Shown in pieces: positions 28,255 through 38,589 of a stretch of DNA of 64,000 nt; position 1 is the stretch's first letter; each line of letters opens with the position of its first letter. The notes below the pieces were generated by a model that saw only the letters and a program-made list of their open reading frames with translations, did no database searches and was not told where the DNA came from. The stretch is from Alteromonas macleodii (GTDB lineage: Bacteria; Pseudomonadota; Gammaproteobacteria; Enterobacterales; Alteromonadaceae). Location of the stretch: the NCBI RefSeq assembly GCF_903772925.1, contig NZ_LR812090.1:4293902-4357901 (forward strand). Direction: 5' to 3'. The translations under genes and the position numbers were made by a program.

Positions 28255-28273
28255 ATAAGAAACATTCTCATTA
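28255..28273. promoter_or_regulatory. Possible Fur box upstream of the TonB receptor
   Basis: Read on the minus strand, TAATGAGAATGTTTCTTATT matches the 7-1-7 Fur pattern at 10 of 14 positions. It lies 33 bases upstream of the receptor start. It is weaker than the box at 22878 but is supported by the iron-type cargo of the operon. Confidence 0.4.
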
Positions 28274-28317
28274 AGTTTTGCCTAAATGGATAGCACTTTT
28301 ACAATTGTTACACTTCC

Positions 28318-29436
28318 TCAATTTTTCGCCGTCAAAGACTTCCGCTCATCGTCGTAGCGCACTTTCTGGCCCGCACGTAAACGTTCTGCACCCCTTACAA
28401 CAACCGAACGCTTCGGGTCCACATCACCAAACACTTCAATTCTATCGCCCATGCCCACTCCGGTTGTCACCTTCACTTGCTCAGCTTCGTTATTTTCGTT
28501 TAGCTGATAAATAAAAGTGCCCGACTTCCTTAGTACTAGTGCATCGCGGGGTATGGTGACACCATCATGAGTATCGCTGCTAGGTAAGGCCACTCGCACT
28601 GCACTGCCTATTGGAAAATCGCCTGGGTTGATGGCAATTCTTAGCTCCATCATACGCGATGCACTGTTGCCTACAGGTACAATGGCACGAATAGATTCTT
28701 CTACTTGGTTCACGTTATTGTGAACTGTCACGCTCATGCCGTTAGCAAGATAGGGTAATACGTTAAGGGGGGCGCGCACCTGAACTTCAACACTATCAGG
28801 GTTTACCACGCGAAGCAGGGTTTGCCCTACCCCAGTATATTCGCCAGGCGACTGCAGCCTTTCAACCACCAAGGCCGTAAAAGGAGCACGAATACTGCTT
28901 TGTGCAATCTGATATTCGGTGAATTCTAAATCCAATTTGGCTTGCGCCAACTCCTGTTTGGCATTCTCTAAGTCAGCTTCCACTTCCTCTAACTCACCTC
29001 TGGACGTGTTTTGACTGGCCTGAAGGTTTTTGTACCTCGCGAGACGTTTGGTAAACAACTCAACCTGCGATTGCCATCTGGCAATATTTGAAGCATTTTG
29101 ATTGCGGGTAATGCTCAAGCGAGTATCGTCGACTTTAACTAAAGGCTCCCCCGCTTTTACCACATCACCTACCTCTGCCATCCAAGTGATGCGACCGTCT
29201 ACCTCAGAGGCGAGGTTTGCATCAATAACGCTTAGTACCGTTCCAGGAACCCAGGTTAGTTGTGAAATCGCTTGCTCTCTGGCTTCATCTATTTGAACCA
29301 GCACAGGTGGTGGTTGATTGTTATTCTGTGCTTGCGCGCTCAACGACACACTGCTTGCCAATAAGGTAAACAAACCAAAGGCACGAAAACTAGAGGTAAA
29401 CACACTAAGGGCGAGAGTAGAAGTCATTGCTTTCAT
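28318..29436 (-). CDS. RND efflux periplasmic adaptor (membrane fusion protein)
   Basis: Links an inner-membrane RND pump to an outer-membrane channel. The 372 residues have a signal segment (about 1-36), a first lipoyl half (GTVLSVIDANLASEVDGRITWMAEVGDVVKAGEPLVKVDD), a coiled-coil hairpin (about 90-150), a second lipoyl half (SIRAPFTALVVERLQSPGEYTGVGQTLLRV), and the beta-barrel and membrane-proximal domains. ATG 29436 with AAGGA upstream is preferred to 29457, which would overlap the permease gene. No outer-membrane channel gene is adjacent, so a distant TolC-type protein must serve. Confidence 0.9.
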   Translation of the reverse strand: MKAMTSTLALSVFTSSFRAFGLFTLLASSVSLSAQAQNNNQPPPVLVQIDEAREQAISQLTWVPGTVLSVIDANLASEVDGRITWMAEVGDVVKAGEPLVKVDDTRLSITRNQNASNIARWQSQVELFTKRLARYKNLQASQNTSRGELEEVEADLENAKQELAQAKLDLEFTEYQIAQSSIRAPFTALVVERLQSPGEYTGVGQTLLRVVNPDSVEVQVRAPLNVLPYLANGMSVTVHNNVNQVEESIRAIVPVGNSASRMMELRIAINPGDFPIGSAVRVALPSSDTHDGVTIPRDALVLRKSGTFIYQLNENNEAEQVKVTTGVGMGDRIEVFGDVDPKRSVVVRGAERLRAGQKVRYDDERKSLTAKN

Positions 29437-29449
29437 GGTTGTCTTTTCC

Positions 29450-32400
29450 TTACACATGGTCGCTGTATTTGTTTTGTTTTACGATGGATGAGGTAGTCGG
29501 CGATGCGTCAGTGCTCTGCATACGCTCGGCCAAGGGTTTGAGTAAATTTACAGATGACTTTGAAGCCGTCATACGCAACAAGGTAGGCAGTAATAGCAAA
29601 GTGAATATGGTACTTACCGTCATTCCTCCCACAATTACAGCCGCAAGACCTCGGTAAATAACGCTGCCTGCACCTGGTAGCAACAGTAGGGGCAGCATGC
29701 CAAAGATGGAAGTCAACGTGCTCATAAAAATAGGCCGTAAACGAAGTTTAATGGCTTGCTCTACCGCGTCATCACGGGTCAGTCCTTCTTGCTCTCCTAC
29801 GCGAGTCTGATGCACGAGTAAAATGGCATTGTTTACTACAAGCCCTAGCAAAATAATAAAGCCAATCATGGTTAACAGGTCCATGGGCTGGAAGGTAAGG
29901 ATGTTCATGATACGAATAGCAATCACCCCGCCCACCGTGGCTAGCGGAATAGAAAGTACTACCAGCACGCTGTCTTTTAACGATTTAAACAACCCCGCCA
30001 TTAGCAGCAGTAGTAACACCATGGCAAAAAGAAAGTTATCAGCCATCGAGGCAATAGCGCCTTTTAAGCTATCCGCGCTACCACCATAATTAATAGCGCC
30101 ATCGGTAGGCATCATGGCCATAATGGCGGGCTCAACCTCAGAGGTAATCACTTTCATGGCTTCTTCTAAACTCATACCCTCTGGCGGATTTACGTTTAGC
30201 GTGAGGGTTCTTCGACCATCAATGCGCTGAATACGGCTTGGTCCTACGGCTCTTTCAATACCTACCAGTTCGCCTAATTGCACCACTTCGCCTGATGGCG
30301 TCATGACTGGCGTACTGTTCAAGTCTTCGGGTGTGAACCAAGGTGCTGAGCGAAAGATAATATTCATGCGTTTGGTGCCATCGAAGTACTCCCCCACATA
30401 CATACCATCACCCATGGCGCGTACCAGGTTCCCCATACTGCCCCGATTTAACCCGACTTCCATCATTCGGCTGTCATAAGGGTAAAAGCGAAGCTCTGGT
30501 TCAGCTTGCTCTAGTGGAGGATTCGAACGCGCATTAGCGTTAGGGAAAACTTCTCTCAATTTGTCTAAACCTGCTTGCGCAGCGATGCCGAGCATGGTTT
30601 GGTCGGTACCTTGAAGATGTATGTCGATTGAGCGACCGTTTCCAAAGCCACCAAATAAATTGCCCTGTTGTGAAAAGGTTTGTGTATCCGGCAAATCCTT
30701 TAAAATTTCATCGCGAACAATGGCTTCTAACTCTTTGACCTTAGACTGTTCTTTAGCGCGTACGCCCAAATTCCCACCATTTGGCCATGTGATAATGTAG
30801 TAGTTTTTCAGCGCTGGCTGCTTTTCTCCGTCCATATAGGGCTGCAGTCTCTCAACGATAATTGGCATCACTTCTTCACTAATAAAGTTTTCACTGGCAC
30901 CCGCAGGCAAACTTAAGAAGGCGTCAACGGCATCGCGTTTTACGGGCGGCAAATAATCCATGGAAGGCATAAGCAAAACACTACCTGTAATAGGCACGCC
31001 CATGAGTGTTATGACTAATACAAGGCGGCGAAGCGGCGTATTTGATAGCGACATAATAGCGCGGGTTATCTTAGCCCATACCCGCTGTAAGCTATCAGCT
31101 GGCATGTTGCCATTAAGGTATTTAGCGGCAACGACGGGCAATACCGTTACCGCAACCACTAGCGACATACACACTGCAATGGCAATGGTAAGAGCGAGGT
31201 CAGCAAACAATTGCCCTTCAACATCTTCCAAAAACATGACGGGAATAAAAATAGCAACGGTGGTGGCTGTTGACGCCATGAGGGCACCAAACACTTCTTT
31301 CGTTCCCCGATGGGCACAATCCTCCATGTGCGTTTGTGAATTTGGGTCTTTATTTTCGATTTCGGCTTCGGCGCTCTTGCGCGTTCTTACAATGTTTTCC
31401 AGCACGACAATAGCGGCATCTAGCACCATACCTACCGCGAAGGCGAGTCCTGCCAGTGAAATGATATTGAGCGAGCGACCGGTAAGTTGAAGCACCACAA
31501 AAGTGCTAAGTAGTGAGATAGGAATGGCCAATGCCACAATGAGCGTTGCCCGCAGCTGGCGCATAAAGAGCCAAAGCACGGCAATGGCAAGCAGCACGCC
31601 TATAAATAAATTGCTGGTAACTAGCTGCACCGCTCTATAGATAAACACTGAGGCATCGAAGCTTTGCGCCATTACTAACTGTTCAGGGGCCAAGTCCTGT
31701 TCGTTTATTTGTGCAACTTTTGCTTTTACGGCTTCTAAGGTAGCTAGAACATTGGCGTTGTTTTGTCTGTCTACGCGAATAGATATAGCCGGATTGCCGT
31801 TTTGCACACTGTAGTTTGCACCGTCAGCGCGGGTGATTTTAATGTCGGCAATGTCATGCAAAGTAATAGGGCTACCGTCTCGCCATTCAAGGATCATTTC
31901 ACCCATTTGCGTAGGCTCGTAACGACCTTCAAAACGCAGGGTATAGCGTCTTCTGCCCACATCGACAAAGCCGCCTGAAATATCATTCGCACGCCCCAAC
32001 TCGTTGGCAACTGCCGTCAGGTCAATGCCTAACTGCGCCGCTTTAAACGGGTCGAAAACAATTTGAAACTCCTCGACGCCGCCAACCCCGCTTTCCATAC
32101 GCGCTCTTGCAACACCCGGAATAGATTCAAGCTGAGGTTTAATGACATCGGTAAAAAAGGTCACATAGGTATTAATTTCGTTTGGATTGCCCGGAAGGCG
32201 CTGAAGAAAAAAGTAGGTCAAAGCGGGGGCGTCTCCCCCACTTCCAGCAAGCATAATATTAGGAGACAGGGCATCGCGAGGTAGTGGCGGTACACGGTTC
32301 ATGCGGCTAATCACTTCAATGAGTGTCTTCTGCATGTCCGTATCTAAACCAAACTCTAGATTAATCCACGCATTACCTTGGTTTGCCCATGCATTCATCG

Positions 32401-32635
32401 ACTCAAGGCCAGGGATCCCCTGCAGCACTTCCTCTTGAGGTTCAATGATCTCCGACTCAATCTCTTGAGGCGACGCAGCGCGCCAAGAGGTCTGAATGTT
32501 AATATTAGGTCGTTCAATGTCAGGAAACAGCTGTACCGGTAAATTAAACAGGCTATATAGACCTAAAAATACCAGTAGCGTTATACCGATACCTACCCCG
32601 GTCGCGTTTTTTATTGCTTGCTTAGTAATGTCCAT
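29450..32635 (-). CDS. RND multidrug efflux permease (AcrB/HAE1-type)
   Basis: Proton-driven trimeric exporter of 1061 aa with the usual duplicated plan of 12 membrane segments and two large periplasmic loops. Recognisable parts are FPDIERPNINIQTSWRAASP near the start, the TM4 motif GLAFAVGMVLDAAIVVLENI with the acidic proton-relay residue, and GLVVNNAILLVHQTR in the second half. The gene order permease-then-adaptor is the reverse of acrAB but common in marine gammaproteobacteria. Substrate not predictable. The upstream region 32636-32868 is AT-rich; I see no clear site in it. Confidence 0.92.
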   Translation of the reverse strand: MDITKQAIKNATGVGIGITLLVFLGLYSLFNLPVQLFPDIERPNINIQTSWRAASPQEIESEIIEPQEEVLQGIPGLESMNAWANQGNAWINLEFGLDTDMQKTLIEVISRMNRVPPLPRDALSPNIMLAGSGGDAPALTYFFLQRLPGNPNEINTYVTFFTDVIKPQLESIPGVARARMESGVGGVEEFQIVFDPFKAAQLGIDLTAVANELGRANDISGGFVDVGRRRYTLRFEGRYEPTQMGEMILEWRDGSPITLHDIADIKITRADGANYSVQNGNPAISIRVDRQNNANVLATLEAVKAKVAQINEQDLAPEQLVMAQSFDASVFIYRAVQLVTSNLFIGVLLAIAVLWLFMRQLRATLIVALAIPISLLSTFVVLQLTGRSLNIISLAGLAFAVGMVLDAAIVVLENIVRTRKSAEAEIENKDPNSQTHMEDCAHRGTKEVFGALMASTATTVAIFIPVMFLEDVEGQLFADLALTIAIAVCMSLVVAVTVLPVVAAKYLNGNMPADSLQRVWAKITRAIMSLSNTPLRRLVLVITLMGVPITGSVLLMPSMDYLPPVKRDAVDAFLSLPAGASENFISEEVMPIIVERLQPYMDGEKQPALKNYYIITWPNGGNLGVRAKEQSKVKELEAIVRDEILKDLPDTQTFSQQGNLFGGFGNGRSIDIHLQGTDQTMLGIAAQAGLDKLREVFPNANARSNPPLEQAEPELRFYPYDSRMMEVGLNRGSMGNLVRAMGDGMYVGEYFDGTKRMNIIFRSAPWFTPEDLNSTPVMTPSGEVVQLGELVGIERAVGPSRIQRIDGRRTLTLNVNPPEGMSLEEAMKVITSEVEPAIMAMMPTDGAINYGGSADSLKGAIASMADNFLFAMVLLLLLMAGLFKSLKDSVLVVLSIPLATVGGVIAIRIMNILTFQPMDLLTMIGFIILLGLVVNNAILLVHQTRVGEQEGLTRDDAVEQAIKLRLRPIFMSTLTSIFGMLPLLLLPGAGSVIYRGLAAVIVGGMTVSTIFTLLLLPTLLRMTASKSSVNLLKPLAERMQSTDASPTTSSIVKQNKYSDHV

Positions 32636-32868
32636 AAGATGGCACTTATGCTTTTTATTATTCGGTTTACTATAGGTCGCAGCAATGACAGAAAAAGTTT
32701 AAAGCCGTGACACTAAGAATTTCAGCGATTATTAACATTATGTTTAAAAACTATTTAAAAAACGTTATTTGTCGTAGATGAGTGGACCTAAAAAATAGGC
32801 TATTTGCCGACGCTGGACATATTTGCTTACACCCATCGTCAATTAGGCGTCGCGACGTGGAGTGAGGG

Positions 32869-33017
32869 TAGGGATTTTTTAAACTCGCCCTTCGGTAAGG
32901 TCTGGCAAGCTTCACTCTGGGAATTTGAAAAGCAACGGCCATTCCTGCATTCCCACGCTTTGCTAGGAAACTTACCAGCACCTTCTGGGTGGGCAATCAT
33001 CAATGCGGATTGGTATT
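32869..33017. repeat. Partial inverted copy of the MITE-like element (copy 2)
   Basis: About 150 bases match copy 1 (21234-21390) in reverse orientation at roughly 90 percent, including one terminal inverted repeat (ATGCGGATTGGTATT end at 33003-33017) and the internal CTCGCCCTTCGG...AAGGTCTGGCAAGCTT segment. The opposite terminal repeat is missing, so this copy is truncated or diverged. The 458-base gap between the RND permease and rplI is otherwise empty apart from the rplI terminator. Confidence 0.75.
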
Positions 33018-33046
33018 GTTCTTAAGTATCGGAAAAAAATTTAGAG

Positions 33047-33078
33047 CAAAAAAAAGCCGCTCCAAGAGCGGCTTTTTT
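33047..33078 (-). terminator. Intrinsic terminator of rpsF-rpsR-rplI
   Basis: GCCGCTC / GAGCGGC stem with CAA loop flanked by A and T runs on both sides, so it can act in both directions. It lies 16 bases after the rplI stop codon on the minus strand. Confidence 0.9.
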
Positions 33079-33093
33079 CAAATACGTCAGCGA

Positions 33094-33546
33094 TTACGCT
33101 TCAGCAATGATGATCACTTTGATTGAAGTGATAACGTCAGAGTGAAGTTGTAAGTCGATGTCATACTCACCAGTCTCACGAAGAGTACCAGTAGGTAGTT
33201 TAACTTCTGCTTTTTGTACTTCAACGCCAGCTGCAGTGATTGCATCAGCGATGTCACGAGTACCAACAGAGCCAAATAGTTTACCTTCGTCACCAGCAGG
33301 AGCTGCGATTGTAACTTCAGCAAGCTCAGCAACTTTTTCAGCGCGTGCGTTAGCAGCAGCTAGTTGCTCAGCAATTTTCGCTTCAAGCTCAGCACGACGT
33401 GCTTCGAACTTTTCAACGTTGTCTTTAGTTGCAGGAACCGCTTTACCCTGTGGGAAAAGGAAGTTACGAGCGTAACCAGACTTAACAGTCACTTGGTCGC
33501 CCAGGCCGCCAAGGTTGGCGATTTTATCTAGTAGGATGATATTCAT
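33094..33546 (-). CDS. rplI: Large ribosomal subunit protein bL9
   Basis: 50S protein, 150 aa, with the N-terminal domain [36 protein letters not shown] that contacts 23S rRNA. A long connecting helix rich in Ala/Glu and the C-terminal domain ([16 protein letters not shown]) follow. Last gene of the rpsF-rpsR-rplI operon. The dnaB gene that commonly follows is not adjacent here. Confidence 0.98.
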   Translation of the reverse strand: MNIILLDKIANLGGLGDQVTVKSGYARNFLFPQGKAVPATKDNVEKFEARRAELEAKIAEQLAAANARAEKVAELAEVTIAAPAGDEGKLFGSVGTRDIADAITAAGVEVQKAEVKLPTGTLRETGEYDIDLQLHSDVITSIKVIIIAEA

Positions 33547-33572
33547 CTTAGCTAACCCTTATATTCGCCAAA

Positions 33573-33800
33573 TTACTTGTGTGAATCAGTGTACGGAAGC
33601 AACGCAAGAAAACGTGCGCGCTTGATCGCAGAAGACAGCTGACGCTGATATTTTGCGCTTGTACCAGTAATACGGCTAGGGACAATTTTACCGCTCTCAG
33701 TGATGTAGTTCTTAAGAGTAGCGATATCTTTGTAATCAATCTCAGTCACACCTTCTGCAGTGAAACGGCAGAACTTACGACGTCTGAAAAAACGAGCCAT
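33573..33800 (-). CDS. rpsR: Small ribosomal subunit protein bS18
   Basis: 30S protein, 75 aa, opening [13 protein letters not shown] and containing the [26 protein letters not shown] signature. GGAG precedes the start. It follows rpsF after 11 bases; no priB gene is inserted between them, unlike in E. coli. Confidence 0.98.
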   Translation of the reverse strand: MARFFRRRKFCRFTAEGVTEIDYKDIATLKNYITESGKIVPSRITGTSAKYQRQLSSAIKRARFLALLPYTDSHK

Positions 33801-33811
33801 GGGTGATCTCC

Positions 33812-34213
33812 TTAAGCGTTGTCTTCAGTGGTTTCAGTTTTCTTTTCCGCGCGATCTTGGCGAGGAGCAGAATCGTCACGACGCTCACGACGAGGCTCTT
33901 CTTTCATCATTGGAGAAGGCTCAGTCACAGCAGTCTTAGTGCGCATAACCATGTTACGTAGGATCACGTCGTTGAAACGGAAAGCATTTTCCAATTCATC
34001 AACAGCTTCTGCAGACGCTTCAGCATTGATTAGTACGTAGTGGGCTTTGTGCAGCTTTTCAATTGGGTAAGCCAGTTGACGACGGCCCCAATCTTCTAAA
34101 CGATGAATCTGACCACCGTCTTGCTTTAGGATTGTGGTATAACGCTCGATCATACCAGGTACTTGTTCACTCTGATCAGGGTGAACCATAAATACGATTT
34201 CGTAATGACGCAT
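33812..34213 (-). CDS. rpsF: Small ribosomal subunit protein bS6
   Basis: 30S protein that binds 16S rRNA as a heterodimer with bS18. The 133-aa protein begins [25 protein letters not shown] and contains [29 protein letters not shown] and [13 protein letters not shown] charged Glu/Arg-rich tail follows. AAGGAG lies seven bases before the start. First gene of the operon, behind a strong promoter. Confidence 0.98.
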   Translation of the reverse strand: MRHYEIVFMVHPDQSEQVPGMIERYTTILKQDGGQIHRLEDWGRRQLAYPIEKLHKAHYVLINAEASAEAVDELENAFRFNDVILRNMVMRTKTAVTEPSPMMKEEPRRERRDDSAPRQDRAEKKTETTEDNA

Positions 34214-34326
34214 TATAGCTCCTTACGGTTGTAGCCTCGACAGTACAGCCGACTGTATGGAGACAAGGAACGAATTGGGATGGCTGTAAGGGCGCGCATT
34301 ATACGCACACAAACATCGTTGCACAA
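34214..34326 (-). promoter_or_regulatory. rpsF operon promoter and leader
   Basis: On the minus strand TTGTGC (34321-34326) and TATAAT (34298-34303) are 17 bases apart, a near-consensus promoter. The resulting leader of about 78 bases contains a TACAG-TCGG-CTGTA hairpin with an overlapping ACAGT/ACTGT alternative, then ACAACCGTAAGGAG at the ribosome site. Such leaders in other bacteria bind the S6:S18 dimer through a CCG element. Whether this one does is an inference. Confidence 0.6.
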
Positions 34327-34398
34327 GCATTAATCAACTTTTGCAATCATTTTGCGCTTGTCATTATTTAAGTAGTTTGTACCAATAACGTTTCGCGG

Positions 34399-35640
34399 TT
34401 AATGCGAAACGCTTTCATGTGGAATAGAAGAAACACGGATTAAAGGAAAGCAAAAGGTAAATTCTGTGCCGTTAAAATCAGAAGTCACGCTCAGTGAACC
34501 TTGGTGCGCTCTTGCAATTTCTGATGCGATAAATAACCCCAACCCTAACCCGTCGTTTTTTACACTGCTTTCTTTACGCCAGAAAGGCTGAAAAAGACGC
34601 GCCTTAGACTCATCAGATATTGGTGTACCGCTATTTTGCACACTGAGAATGAAATCGTTTCGGTTGGTGATGACTTTCACATATACCGGATGGGCTTGGT
34701 CACCGTGAACCAGTGCATTTTTCAGTAAATTAGATAAAAGCTGACACACTCGCTTTTCATCACAGACCAGCTGCTCGGTGATATCGATATGCGTTCTGAT
34801 AGTGCAATTAGGGTAATTAGTAGCTAGCTCTTCAGCCGTATAATTCAACTGTTGCGCTAAACTGACTGCTTTGGCCATTTTCACAGGTAGCCCTTCGCCC
34901 ATACGGCTATGAGTAAAGTCCATCGCATCTTCAATTAAACGCGTCATCCTCTGCACACTATTTTTCATTCTCGACACTGCTTTAAATACAGGTACTTGAA
35001 CAGTGCTGGCTATTTGACTGTCTTTTATTATGTCGTCAAGAAAGCTGATACCAATTTGAATGGAAGATAAGGGCGTCCGAATATCGTGGCCTAAAATAGC
35101 GATATACTGTTCTTGAAGGCGAGCAATATTTCTTGCATCAGTAAGTTGCGCCTGTGAACGCTCCATCTGGTCTTTTAATAAAATTTGGCTAGATATAAGT
35201 TTAGCGAAAGCGCTAATTTGCCCGTGAACAAGTTCGTTGCGTAACTCCCTAGGTTCTGGGTCTAGGCCGCAAAGCGTTCCAAAAAAGTCACCATTTGCAT
35301 CATATATGGGGTAGGAGAAATAACTTTCAAAACCATACATAATAGGAATGGGATTATCACAATATTCACTATCAGCAGATGCATGATTAATGACTATCTG
35401 TTTTTTGCTTGCTCTGACGGTTCTACAAAAGGTAGTTTCAATTTCCAAATGATCGCCAGGGGTTAGACCAAATTCTGCATTATCTAATACGGCACACATT
35501 GTCCATGCTTCTTCGGTGACTCTCGCAACACAGATAAAACGCAAATCTAAGCTACTGGCCAATATTTGCATTATATAAGGGACTGCTTCGATTGCGTCTA
35601 TAGCCTGAATATCTTGCTGAACAGCTTCACTCACTACCAT
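34399..35640 (-). CDS. Orphan GAF-domain sensor histidine kinase
   Basis: A soluble 413-aa kinase without membrane segments. The N-terminal GAF domain (about 15-155) has FCRTVRASKKQIVINHASAD and SYFSYPIYDANGDFFGTLCGLDPEPRE, a pattern seen in light/redox GAF kinases. A short coiled coil precedes the HisKA domain with phospho-His185 in AILGHDIRTPLSSIQ. The HATPase_c domain has LLSNLLKNALVHG and NDGLGLGLFIASEIARAH. No response regulator or receptor lies nearby, so the partner is unknown. Confidence 0.88.
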   Translation of the reverse strand: MVVSEAVQQDIQAIDAIEAVPYIMQILASSLDLRFICVARVTEEAWTMCAVLDNAEFGLTPGDHLEIETTFCRTVRASKKQIVINHASADSEYCDNPIPIMYGFESYFSYPIYDANGDFFGTLCGLDPEPRELRNELVHGQISAFAKLISSQILLKDQMERSQAQLTDARNIARLQEQYIAILGHDIRTPLSSIQIGISFLDDIIKDSQIASTVQVPVFKAVSRMKNSVQRMTRLIEDAMDFTHSRMGEGLPVKMAKAVSLAQQLNYTAEELATNYPNCTIRTHIDITEQLVCDEKRVCQLLSNLLKNALVHGDQAHPVYVKVITNRNDFILSVQNSGTPISDESKARLFQPFWRKESSVKNDGLGLGLFIASEIARAHQGSLSVTSDFNGTEFTFCFPLIRVSSIPHESVSH

Positions 35641-35826
35641 AACTTTAGAATTCCTTTTTTCGAGAGCGTGCTTATGAACGCTACTTTTCTTCTGTTCCAG
35701 GTATGTGAGACGCTGAAATAAATAATTAACTTACGGCTTCCATTGAGTTTGAATTCAAATGCACATTAAGCTACCCCCCATACTAAATGATAATGCTCAG
35801 CAATGTTATCAATAATATTACCATTC

Positions 35827-35846
35827 AACTGTTTATTTATACAGTA
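35827..35846. promoter_or_regulatory. LexA (SOS) box upstream of yebG
   Basis: AACTGTTTATTTATACAGTA fits CTGT-N8-ACAG exactly with A/T-rich flanks. An additional ACAGTATTTTGCTGT inverted repeat overlaps its right arm. It lies 46 bases upstream of the yebG start; yebG is a known SOS gene in E. coli. Confidence 0.85.
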
Positions 35847-35891
35847 TTTTGCTGTACAGTTTTTGTGTCTTTAATAAACAGGGGACCTACC

Positions 35892-36179
35892 ATGGCCATT
35901 ACCACACAGTATGTTGTTACGCACAAAGGGGTAGAAAAATTGGTAACTACCGACAAAAAAGAAGCGGATCAGTACGATAAGATGCTTGATGCAGCAGATA
36001 ACCTTGCTGACTATATTCATGCGAAGGGTATCAAGCTAGACGATAGTGTAGTGGAAGAACTCACAATTATGCTGGCGAAAAACAAAGATAAAGTCAGCAA
36101 AATCTTTAAAGGCGCAACAGCAGAAAGCGTATTAGAAGATGAAAGCGCAGAAGTAGTAAAGCTACAGGCCAACGGCTAA
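35892..36179 (+). CDS. yebG: DNA-damage-inducible protein YebG
   Basis: Small SOS-induced protein of unknown biochemical role. From ATG 35892 (AGGGG seven bases upstream) it is 95 aa and reads MAITTQYVVTHKGVEKLVTTDKKEADQYDKMLDAADNL, clearly aligned with E. coli YebG. It ends in an acidic tail. A longer frame from 35787 would start before the LexA box and is rejected. Confidence 0.93.
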   Translation: MAITTQYVVTHKGVEKLVTTDKKEADQYDKMLDAADNLADYIHAKGIKLDDSVVEELTIMLAKNKDKVSKIFKGATAESVLEDESAEVVKLQANG

Positions 36180-36280
36180 TAATGTAGCTCAACTCGCCCT
36201 TTATGTCGTTATGATGAACAATAAGTAAGAGCAACTGCCGCTTTAAATGCGTAAGTTCTGATAACATAACTTCGCAAAAT

Positions 36281-36299
36281 GATGTTATTTGATAACATC
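36281..36299. promoter_or_regulatory. Zur box upstream of the ABC transporter genes
   Basis: GATGTTATTTGATAACATC is a perfect 8-3-8 inverted repeat and agrees with the gammaproteobacterial Zur operator GATGTTATAnTATAACATC except in its centre. It lies 127 bases upstream of the ATPase gene. A partial extra repeat (GATAACATAAC) is at about 36260. Zur itself is encoded at 14046-14519. Confidence 0.75.
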
Positions 36300-36426
36300 A
36301 CTTTAAAGCGGTGCTACCTCCCGTTACTTGCTTCTTGCTAGCTGAAATAAGTTGGTAAAGAAGTAAGGAACAAAGTATCGCCTTTGCTAATGTGAACATA
36401 AGACATATATACAGGTCGGGCTTAGC

Positions 36427-37229
36427 GTGAATACCATCAATAAAAACAATAGCACTCATTCCCAGCGCAACGCAGTGCCTAAAAAGCACAACGCATTAAT
36501 AGAAGAGTGCAACCCAGCAATTGAAGTAAATAATTTACAGTTTTCGTACAGTAAAGAAAGCCCGCCCGTCATTGATATAAAAGCATGGCTGGTGCCACAA
36601 GGTGAACATGTTTTTCTATCAGGCCCTTCGGGTAGCGGAAAGAGTACATTGCTTAATTTACTATGCGGTACTTTGACACCCACCCAAGGCGACATAACCT
36701 TGTTATCGCAGCCTTTCTCTTCCTTATCAAACCGTCAGCGAGACAAGTTTAGAGCACGCAATATTGGCGTTGTCTTTCAGCAGTTCAATCTTATTCCGTA
36801 TCTTTCTGTGGCACAAAATATTAACGCTGCAGTGTACTTCGCAAATAGTAAAGTAAGTAAAACGGCAGGAGATGATAAGCTTCTCCATTTACTCGACAAG
36901 CTACAGCTTCCTTCACAAGTACTACACGCAAAGGCCGATGCCCTAAGTATAGGCCAGCAGCAGCGTGTAGCTATAGCCCGAGCGCTTATTAATGACCCAC
37001 AGTTATTAATTGTCGATGAACCGACTTCGGCGTTAGATAGCGATGCGCGAGATAGCTTTATGTCGCTGTTAAAAGATGTTGCAGATAAGAGCACCATGAT
37101 TTTCGTTAGCCATGATAAAGCCATGGAGAGCTATTTTGACCGTCATTGCAGTATCAGTGAATTGAGCCCAAGTACGAACCACGCAATATCCTCAGTCGGT
37201 GGCATCGAACAAGCACAGGAGCGTGCGTA

Positions 37230-37230
<1 letters not shown>
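36427..37230 (+). CDS. ABC transporter ATP-binding protein (MacB/LolD-type)
   Basis: The 267-aa ATPase has Walker A GPSGSGKSTLLN, Q-loop VFQQFNL, signature ALSIGQQQR, Walker B LLIVDEPTSALD and the H-loop SHDKAM. About 35 non-conserved residues precede the core, so the true start may be later than GTG 36427. It is followed by an FtsX-like permease with a TAATG one-base overlap. Upstream Zur box and partner His-rich loop point to a zinc-linked function, comparable to the zrgB-zrgC pair reported in Vibrio; that comparison is from memory. Confidence 0.88.
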
Positions 37231-38564
<1,334 letters not shown>

Positions 38565-38589
38565 GCGAAGCCCACACGGGGGGAGAGGG

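Noticed and set aside
32804..33025. Plus-strand ORF of 73 codons in the gap between the RND permease and rplI
   Set aside because: It lies almost wholly in the repeat copy 2. The matching region of copy 1 has a related frame with breaks, so the open frame reflects the repeat, not a gene.
36298..36489. Minus-strand ORF with hydrophobic stretch opposite the start of the ABC ATPase gene
   Set aside because: It overlaps the Zur box and the 5' end of the ABC gene, has no ribosome site and no recognised family.
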